From Anaerolineae bacterium (GTDB taxonomy: Bacteria; Chloroflexota; Anaerolineae; JAAYZQ01): a stretch of DNA of 7,431 nucleotides. The stretch's first letter is position 1. The number at the start of each line of letters is the position of its first letter. Location: the NCBI GenBank assembly GCA_016926595.1, contig JAFGOG010000193.1, positions 1 to 7,431 of the forward strand. The letters are read 5' to 3'. The position numbers and the translations under genes are program-made. The notes under the pieces are model-generated. The model made no database searches, was not told the DNA's origin, and worked only from the letters and a program-made list of their open reading frames with translations. Below are positions 1 to 5,300 of this stretch, one piece after another.

Positions 1-1067
1 AGGCCGTCGACCAGGCGCAGGCTGCGGGCGAGCATTTCGTCGGCGATGAGGAAGGCCTCGGGCAGGATGAGGCGGCGGTTGGCCGAGTCGTCGAGGGTGC
101 GCTCGAGGAGGGAGTGGGCGGCGTTGTCCCAGGCAACGCGGGGCAGGGCGGCCAGGAGGCGGGCCAGGCTGTCCAGGTTTTCGGCGTTGACCGGATTGCG
201 CTTGAAGGGCATGGCCGACGATCCGACCTGGGCGGAGCCGAACGGCTCGCTCCACTCGCCAAAGAGGGGCGACTGGAGGATGCGCAGGTCGAAGGCGAAG
301 CGGTAGAGGGAAGCGGCCAGCCCGGCCAGCCCGTTGAGCACGAGCCAGTCCTGCTTGCGGGGGTAGACCTGGGTGGCGACGGGGAAGGCGTCGAGGCCCA
401 GGGCGGCCATGACCCTGTCCTCGAGCTCGGCGGGTTGGAGGCCGGCAGGGGCCAAGAGCTGGGCATAGGAGGCCGACGCGCCGGTGGCGCCTTTGAGGCC
501 CTTGCCTTTGACGCCGGCGCGCAGGCGCTCGAGCTCGTGCAGGTCGAGTAGGAGGTCAAGGCCGTATTGGGCCAGCCGGTAGCCGACGGTGGTGGGCTCG
601 GCAGGCTGGAGGTGGGTGTAGCCGAGACAGGGCTGGCCGGCGCGGGCGTCGATCTGCTCGGCGAGGCGGGCAAGGAGGGCGCGCAGCCGCTCGAGCACCA
701 GGTCGAGGGCCTGGCAGAGGCGGAGGGCGTCGGCGTTGTCCTCGACGTCGGCGCTGGTGGCGCCGAGGTGGATGATCCCCCCACCCACCGGGCATTGTTC
801 AGCGAAGGCCTTGATCTCGGCCATCAGGTCGTGCTTGATGGCGGCCTCGATCTCGAGGGCGCGGTCGACGTCGATCTGGCCGGCGTGGGCGCGCAGGTCG
901 GCGGCCTGCTCGGGGGCGACCAGGCCGAGCTCGGCCTGGGCCTCGGCCAGGGCGACCCAGATGCGGCGCCAGGTGCGGCGCTTGTGGTGCTCGCTCCAGA
1001 GATGGCGCATGGCAGCGGAGCTGTAGCGCCAGAGCAGCGGCGAGACGTAGGTGTCATGGTCGAACAT
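1..1067 (-). CDS. purB: Adenylosuccinate lyase (PurB), 3' end cut by window edge
   Basis: This enzyme makes two fumarate-releasing cleavages in purine synthesis, SAICAR to AICAR and adenylosuccinate to AMP, in the cytoplasm as a homotetramer. The frame is open from the ATG at 1067 to the window edge, giving 355 full codons. Visible motifs are KHDLMAEIKAF (His79), IIHLGATSADVEDN (about 98-111), GYTHLQPAEPTTVG (149-162, His152 matching the conserved catalytic-region His), the flexible catalytic loop GSSAMPFKRNP (282-292, Ser283/Ser284) and ERTLDDSANRR (322-332). The N-terminal WRRIWVALAEAQAE and the order of motifs resemble the animal-type ADSL branch (about 480 residues), so roughly 100-130 C-terminal residues lie outside the window. 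The start is fixed by AGGAGGTGAT just upstream. It is the second gene of an operon with the amidase at 1069-1929 and is probably translationally coupled to it. The identity is recognised from the motifs; the subfamily length is from memory. Confidence 0.95.
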   Translation of the reverse strand, partial: MFDHDTYVSPLLWRYSSAAMRHLWSEHHKRRTWRRIWVALAEAQAELGLVAPEQAADLRAHAGQIDVDRALEIEAAIKHDLMAEIKAFAEQCPVGGGIIHLGATSADVEDNADALRLCQALDLVLERLRALLARLAEQIDARAGQPCLGYTHLQPAEPTTVGYRLAQYGLDLLLDLHELERLRAGVKGKGLKGATGASASYAQLLAPAGLQPAELEDRVMAALGLDAFPVATQVYPRKQDWLVLNGLAGLAASLYRFAFDLRILQSPLFGEWSEPFGSAQVGSSAMPFKRNPVNAENLDSLARLLAALPRVAWDNAAHSLLERTLDDSANRRLILPEAFLIADEMLARSLRLVDG

Positions 1068-1077
1068 ATCACCTCCT
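1065..1077 (-). promoter_or_regulatory. purB ribosome binding site containing the upstream stop codon
   Basis: Read on the minus strand this is AGGAGGTGATATG. AGGAGGTGAT matches the 16S 3'-end complement without a break, and the TGA inside it (1071-1069) is the stop codon of the upstream amidase. One base separates stop and start. A ribosome ending the amidase therefore sits on the purB initiation site, which favours re-initiation. The coupling is inferred; the overlap is seen. Confidence 0.85.
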
Positions 1078-1929
1078 AGATTCTTCGCTTCGCTTGGGGA
1101 GAGATTCTTCGCTTCGCTCAGAATGACAGGCGAGGGGGGAGTCGTACAGGTCGGGACGGCGGTCGTCGAGCCAGGGGAAGGCGCGGCGGCAGTCGCCGAC
1201 TTGAGCCAGGTCGAGGGTTGCGAGGAAGAGGCCGGGCTCGAGGCCGCCCTCGACCAGGACTTGGCCCCAAGGGTCGACGGCAGCGGAGTGGCCGCCAAAG
1301 GGGTCTGGGGCATCGGATCCCTCGCCAGCGCGGTTGCAGCCGGCGACAAAGAGCTGGTTTTCGACGGCGCGGGCCCTGAGGAGAAGCCGCCAGTGCTCGA
1401 CGCGGCGGACGGGCCACTCGGCGGGGATGAGGATGAGGTGGGCGCCGGCCTGGGTGTAGCGCCGCCAGATTTCGGGGAAGCGGAGGTCGTAGCAGATGGC
1501 CAGGGCGGTGCGGCCCCAAGGCAGGTCAAAGACGGGCAGGGCGTCGCCGGGCGACAGGCGCTCGACTTCGCCCATGGGCGGGAAGAGGTGGACTTTGCGG
1601 TAGGAGGCGACCCGCTGGCCGGCGGGGGTGTAGAGTGCAGCGGTGTTGTAGGGCGGGCCGGCCGGGTTGGCCTCGAGGGCGGTGCCGAGGAGATAGAGGC
1701 GATGGGCGCGGGCGATGCCAGCCATGAGGGCAAAGTGGCCGCCGTCGAGCGGGGCGGCATAGCCGGCAGCGCGGTCCAGGTCGTAGCCGGTGGGCCACAG
1801 CTCGGGGAGGAGGAGGAGGCCGGCGCCGGCGGCGGCGGCCTGGGCGGCCAGGCGGCGGGCCTCGGCCTCGTTGAGGTCAGGCCGGCCGGGCGCGATGGCC
1901 ATTTGGGCCAGGGCGATGGTCAGTTGCAT
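1069..1929 (-). CDS. Nitrilase-superfamily carbon-nitrogen hydrolase (Nit/omega-amidase-like)
   Basis: A 286-residue cytoplasmic amidase of the nitrilase superfamily. The Glu-Lys-Cys triad is visible: Glu43 in LLLLPELWPTGYD, Lys112 in YRKVHLF and Cys146 in ALAICYDLRFPE. A second conserved Glu lies in MGEVERLSPGD (Glu121). CYDLRFPE is typical of the Nit1/Nit2 branch, which includes omega-amidase (alpha-ketoglutaramate) and deaminated-glutathione amidase, but the substrate cannot be fixed from sequence. The ATG at 1929 is chosen because MQLTIALAQM is a normal family N-terminus and AAGGGAGGTG precedes it by five bases; an in-frame extension to 2031 would read through the leader repeat and start upstream of the predicted transcript. 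The fold appears to end near RRPDLYDS (about 255-264). The tail from 268 to 286 is encoded by a dispersed repeat and is probably non-functional. It is the first gene of the operon with purB. Confidence 0.92.
   Translation of the reverse strand: MQLTIALAQMAIAPGRPDLNEAEARRLAAQAAAAGAGLLLLPELWPTGYDLDRAAGYAAPLDGGHFALMAGIARAHRLYLLGTALEANPAGPPYNTAALYTPAGQRVASYRKVHLFPPMGEVERLSPGDALPVFDLPWGRTALAICYDLRFPEIWRRYTQAGAHLILIPAEWPVRRVEHWRLLLRARAVENQLFVAGCNRAGEGSDAPDPFGGHSAAVDPWGQVLVEGGLEPGLFLATLDLAQVGDCRRAFPWLDDRRPDLYDSPLACHSERSEESLPKRSEESRR
1078..1128 (-). repeat. HSERSEES-type dispersed repeat, 1.5 units, inside the amidase 3' end
   Basis: The 17-base unit AGATTCTTCGCTTCGCT occurs at 1078-1094 and again at 1102-1118, a period of 24 bases (eight codons). 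The second copy continues into CAGAATGACA at 1119-1128. Read on the minus strand it begins TGTCATTCTGAGCGAAGCG. I recognise this as the widespread intergenic repeat that yields spurious HSERSEES peptides in many genomes. Here it is translated, forming the last 19 residues of the amidase and running directly into the purB ribosome binding site. Confidence 0.85.
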
Positions 1930-1932
1930 GGG

Positions 1933-1942
1933 CACCTCCCTT
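1933..1942 (-). promoter_or_regulatory. Ribosome binding site of the amidase gene
   Basis: On the minus strand the sequence is AAGGGAGGTG. The GGAGG core ends five bases before the ATG at 1929. It decides the start against the longer in-frame reading that begins at 2031. Confidence 0.8.
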
Positions 1943-1962
1943 GCAGGGTAGACTATAGATTT

Positions 1963-2006
1963 CCCCCTCACCCCGGCCCTCTCCCCCAAGGGAGAGGTAG
2001 GGGCAC
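1963..2006 (-). repeat. PLGERAGVRG-type dispersed palindromic repeat in the amidase leader
   Basis: The core is a perfect 8-bp hairpin, CCTCTCCC (1978-1985) and GGGAGAGG (1990-1997), with the loop CCAA. It is flanked by CCCTCACCCCGG and TAGGGGCACC. On the minus strand it reads TACCTCTCCCTTGGGGGAGAG and then GGCCGGGGTGAGGG. I recognise this as the very common bacterial intergenic repeat that gives spurious SPLGERAGVRG or PHPGPLPQG peptides. It lies between the predicted transcription start (about 2004) and the amidase ribosome binding site, so it should be transcribed and could form a hairpin in the 5' leader. Confidence 0.85.
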
Positions 2007-2010
2007 CCGT

Positions 2011-2039
2011 ATTATACTCGCAAGGGGGCAAGCTGTCAA
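2011..2039 (-). promoter_or_regulatory. Sigma-70-type consensus promoter for the amidase-purB operon
   Basis: The minus strand carries TTGACA (2039-2034), a 17-base spacer and TATAAT (2016-2011). Both boxes are perfect consensus with optimal spacing. Transcription would begin near 2004, giving a leader of about 75 nt that contains the palindromic repeat at 1963-2006. Confidence 0.85.
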
Positions 2040-2047
2040 TGGATCAG

Positions 2048-2082
2048 CAGACCTTGAGGGTTTTGAAAACCCTCAAGATCTG
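2048..2082. promoter_or_regulatory. 35-bp near-perfect dyad, operator candidate between divergent promoters
   Basis: CTTGAGGGTTTT (2053-2064) and AAAACCCTCAAG (2066-2077) are a perfect 12-bp inverted repeat around a single G at 2065. After one mismatch (2052/2078) the symmetry continues with CAGA (2048-2051) and TCTG (2079-2082). The dyad covers the -35 box and most of the spacer of the rightward promoter and starts nine bases behind the -35 of the leftward promoter. This is the geometry of a repressor operator for a dimeric protein. It could instead be a copy of a dispersed palindromic repeat that was recruited here. Confidence 0.7.
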
Positions 2083-2091
2083 TGTTATAAT
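2063..2091 (+). promoter_or_regulatory. Extended -10 promoter of the S8 protease gene
   Basis: TTGAAA (2063-2068), a 17-base spacer and TATAAT (2086-2091) are preceded by TG at 2083-2084, an extended -10 element. Transcription would begin near 2098. The -35 box lies at the centre of the 35-bp dyad, so a protein bound there would block this promoter. Confidence 0.8.
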
Positions 2092-2282
2092 TGGGGGCGC
2101 CGGGGAATGGAGCGCCTTCGTTTATCCTCGTTTCGATCAAGTGCATGGCAGATCTATCGCGCCGGCAGCTCCGGGATTGAGCCCACCCCGGCAAAAGGGA
2201 GTTGTGTCGATCAGGAGCGCCGGATGGGGCAAGCGGTACGCCCGAGGAGGCAACGCCTATGGGTTAGGACAATGGCCAGAAG

Positions 2283-2310
2283 CCCTACGGGTTGAGGAAA
2301 ACCCGCAGGG
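2283..2310 (+). repeat. Leader hairpin CCCTACGGGTT / AACCCGCAGGG
   Basis: CCCT-A-CGGGTT (2283-2293) pairs with AACCCG-C-AGGG (2300-2310): ten pairs with one A-C mismatch and the loop GAGGAA. No T-run follows, so it is not an obvious intrinsic terminator. It contains GGGTT...AAAACCC, also found in the promoter dyad at 2058-2072 (GGGTTTTGAAAACCC), which may mean both come from one palindromic repeat family. Confidence 0.65.
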
Positions 2311-2317
2311 TCCGGAG

Positions 2318-2334
2318 AAGGTTGGAAAACCCTT
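2318..2334 (+). repeat. Small hairpin upstream of the protease ribosome binding site
   Basis: AAGGTT (2318-2323) pairs with AACCCTT (2328-2334) with one bulged C and a GGAA loop. It is the third occurrence in this control region of a GGTT...AAAACCC block. It ends twelve bases before the AAAGGAG of the protease gene. Confidence 0.5.
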
Positions 2335-2345
2335 AAAGCAGCAAG

Positions 2346-2352
2346 AAAGGAG
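2346..2352 (+). promoter_or_regulatory. Ribosome binding site setting a GTG start
   Basis: AAAGGAG lies nine bases before the GTG at 2362. The GTG is followed at once by a basic n-region and hydrophobic core, as expected for an exported protein. No ATG gives a better start. Confidence 0.8.
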
Positions 2353-2361
2353 ACGATAGCA

Positions 2362-5300
2362 GTGAAAGCTAGAGCGTTACTTTCGGTCGTGGTGTTACTA
2401 TCCCTGGTCCTGACCGCTCTGCCGGCGCCGATGGCTGCCCAAGAAACCGCAAGCCCACCGGACCGGGCACAGAAGGCCCAACAGAGCGCGCCAGCCGCGC
2501 CGGCGCCTGTCGCCCCTGACCAGGGCGCCTGGGCGCTGGGACCGACCATGTGCTTCGACCTGACCCGCATCGACGCCGAGTTCTTCCCGGTCACGGGCAA
2601 GGTCTACGTCCTGGGCGGCCGCTCGGGCGCGAACACCGTGGGCAACATCTATGCCTTTGACCCGGTCGCCGGCACCTGTGTCGACACGGGAGCCGTCATG
2701 CCGACCCCCATCTCCAACTATACCATCAACCCGGTCAACGACGGCACCAATGATCTGCTGTGTACCTTTGGCGGGCGGAACTCGGCCGGCGGCGTCGCCC
2801 TGGACGTCCAGTGCTACAACCCGGTCGCGAACAGCGCCGCAGTTGTGACCACCTTGCCGCCCGCCTGGACCGGCTATACGCCGGGCGCCCAGGTGGTGGT
2901 CGACAACATGGTCTATATCTTTGGCGGGTTCAACAGCACTGCTGCCCCGTACATGACCGCCCGCACCGAAAAGTGGGATCCGGTGACCAACACCTTCACC
3001 CAGCTCGGCGACATGAACCTGGCCAGGTCCTATATCCTGGCCGGCGCGGTGGACGGCATGATCTATGCCTTTGGCGGCGATACCTTTGACGGCGCGGCGT
3101 TGGTCGCCCAGACCATCGCCGAGCGGATGGATCCGGCCGCCGGGACCTGGGACGATGCGGCTGTGGCCGACCTGCCGATCGCCGGCGACGAAGGGCGCGC
3201 CTTTGCCTTTGACTCGAACTCGCCCTATCCGTACGCCGGCCAGATCGTGCTGGCGACGATGGCCCAGTGGTCTGGCGCTTCGGCCGAGGTGGTTCTGTAC
3301 GACGTAGCCACCAACAGTTATGACACGACGTTCCCCGACCTGCTCAACGCCCGGCGCAACCACGCCGACGCTTTTGTCCCGCTCTGCACCGGGGATCCGG
3401 AAGATGGACTGCCGGGCATGTGGGTCCTGGGCGGCTATCTTACCGGCGACAACCCGCCCTACGCGCCAACCGAGTACTTTCCGCTGCCGTGCGCCGCAGA
3501 GTGCAACATCCTGCTGGTAGACGACGACTGGGATCAATACAGCGGCGAGCCGTACAACGGCACGGGCACCTACTATTACACCTCGACGCTGGAGGCGCTG
3601 GGCTATACGTACGACCGGTGGGACACCTGGACCCAGAATGACCCCGGCCTGGCCGACCTGCAACCGTACGACGTGGTGGTGTGGTTCACCGGGTATGCCT
3701 GGGCCGGGACGGTGACCCAGACGAACGAGATCGACCTGGCGGCCTACCTGGACGGCGGGGGTAACCTGATCCTGAGCGCCGAGGATTACCTGTACGACCA
3801 GGGTTCCACCGCGTTCGGGCAGAACTACCTGGGGATCGGCACCTTTACCGAGGACGTGAGCGACACTGACCCGGTGGGCAACGCCGGCGACCCGATCGGC
3901 GATGGGCTGGGCCCCTACACGCTGACGGTGCCGACCTCGTGGCCGGTCGGCGGAGAGCTGTACCCCGACTATGCGGGGCCGGGGGCAGGCGCAGGCTCGC
4001 CGTTCAGCTTCCAGGCGAGCGGGGAGAACAACTCGACCGACCTGGACGGCGGGCCGTGGCGCACGGCGTTCATCGCCTGGCCGCTGGAGGGCCTGGCCGA
4101 TCTAGACGACCGTGTCGAGGTGCTGGGAGCGGCCCTGGATTGGCTGTGCCCAAGCGGCGCTGAGGCCGCGGTGTACCTGACACCCCCCGTCCAGGAAGGG
4201 ACCGGCACCCCCGGCGCGGTGGTGACCTATGAGCTGATGCTGACTAATATGCTGGGCCAGGAGGAGACGTTCGACGTTGTCTACGACAGCATCTGGCCGA
4301 CCAGCGGGCCAGCGACGGTAGGCCCTGTGCCCGACGGCGACGAGGAGATTTTCCAGGTGCAGGTGACGATCCCGGCCGGCGCGCAGTGCAACGACTCGGA
4401 CCTGGCGGTCGTCACCGCCTGGGACTCGACGGACACCTACAGCGACACGGCAGAGCTGCTGACAACCGTCTCGGGCGAGCTGGCGGGTGTGGTGTACGAC
4501 GCCAATACCAACCTGCCGATCGAGAACGCGCGGGTGTGGGTGGTAGGGGTGACCGATCCCAACTTTTACGAGGAGCGGCTGACTGACGCAGCCGGCCAAT
4601 ATTCCTTCCTACCGATCCCAGCCGGCGATTATCTGATCACGGCAGCGGCGTATGGTTACTATACCGTGCTCGATCTCCCAATCACGATCGCGACCTGCAC
4701 GACGATCGTCGAGGAGTTTTACCTGGACGCATCGAACCCAGACCTGCAGCCCCAGAGTGTCAGCATCGACGTGGTGGTTGACCACATTTTCACCTCTAAC
4801 ATGGCGCTGAACAACAGCGGCAGCGGCGACCTGCACTTTCACATCACCGAGATGGAGGGCACCGCTCTGTCGCCGAACAAGGCCGACATGCCGATGCCCA
4901 GCGGGGTCGATCCGCAGGTGTACGCCGACCTGAAGGCGTCGGCCGACGGGACGGCGCGGTTCGTGGTGTATCTGAAGGACCAGGCGGACCTTGACGCGGC
5001 GTTCGGCATCAAGGACTGGTCGGCGCGGGGGCAGTATGTGCTCGACACGCTGCGGGCAACGGCGCAGCGGAGCCAGGCCGGCCTGCTGGCCGCGCTGGAC
5101 GGCGCCGGGGCTGAATACGAGTCGCGCTATATCGTCAACGCGGTGGTGGTCACGGGCAACGCAGGGCTGGTGGACAGCATCGCGGCCCGGCCGGAGGTAG
5201 GGTTCATCGGGCCAGACGCCAAGATCCCGGAGCCCAAGCCGGTGGACAGCAGCGCAGCCGCCGACAGCCCGGAGGTGATCGAGTGGAATATCAAAAAGAT

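Larger units (their letters stand above)
2098..2361 (+). promoter_or_regulatory. Long hairpin-containing 5' leader of the S8 protease mRNA
   Basis: About 264 nt lie between the predicted transcription start and the GTG start. No convincing short gene is visible. Pairings include GCCGG (2161-2165) with CCGGC (2188-2192), the long hairpin at 2283-2310 and a smaller hairpin at 2318-2334 just before the ribosome binding site. I compared it by eye with the common c-di-GMP, c-di-AMP and cobalamin riboswitch signatures and recognised none. A regulatory RNA role is inference from length and structure only. Confidence 0.45.

Noticed and set aside
1051..2295. A 414-codon plus-strand frame across the amidase and control region
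   Set aside because: It runs antisense to the amidase and translates both dispersed repeats (for example PHPGPLPQGRG), which is the usual sign of a spurious gene.
2283..2310. Intrinsic terminator or attenuator in the protease leader
   Set aside because: The hairpin is good but GTCCGGAG follows instead of a T-run, so factor-independent termination is not supported.
2039..2359. A 106-codon plus-strand frame in the protease leader
   Set aside because: It begins upstream of the predicted transcription start, reads through the promoter and dyad, and its product has no recognisable feature.
2398..3663. A 421-codon open frame on the minus strand opposite the protease gene
   Set aside because: It is Arg/Val/Gly-rich with no recognisable motif, and lies fully opposite a clear kelch-encoding frame. 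GC-rich codon use on the real strand keeps this frame open.
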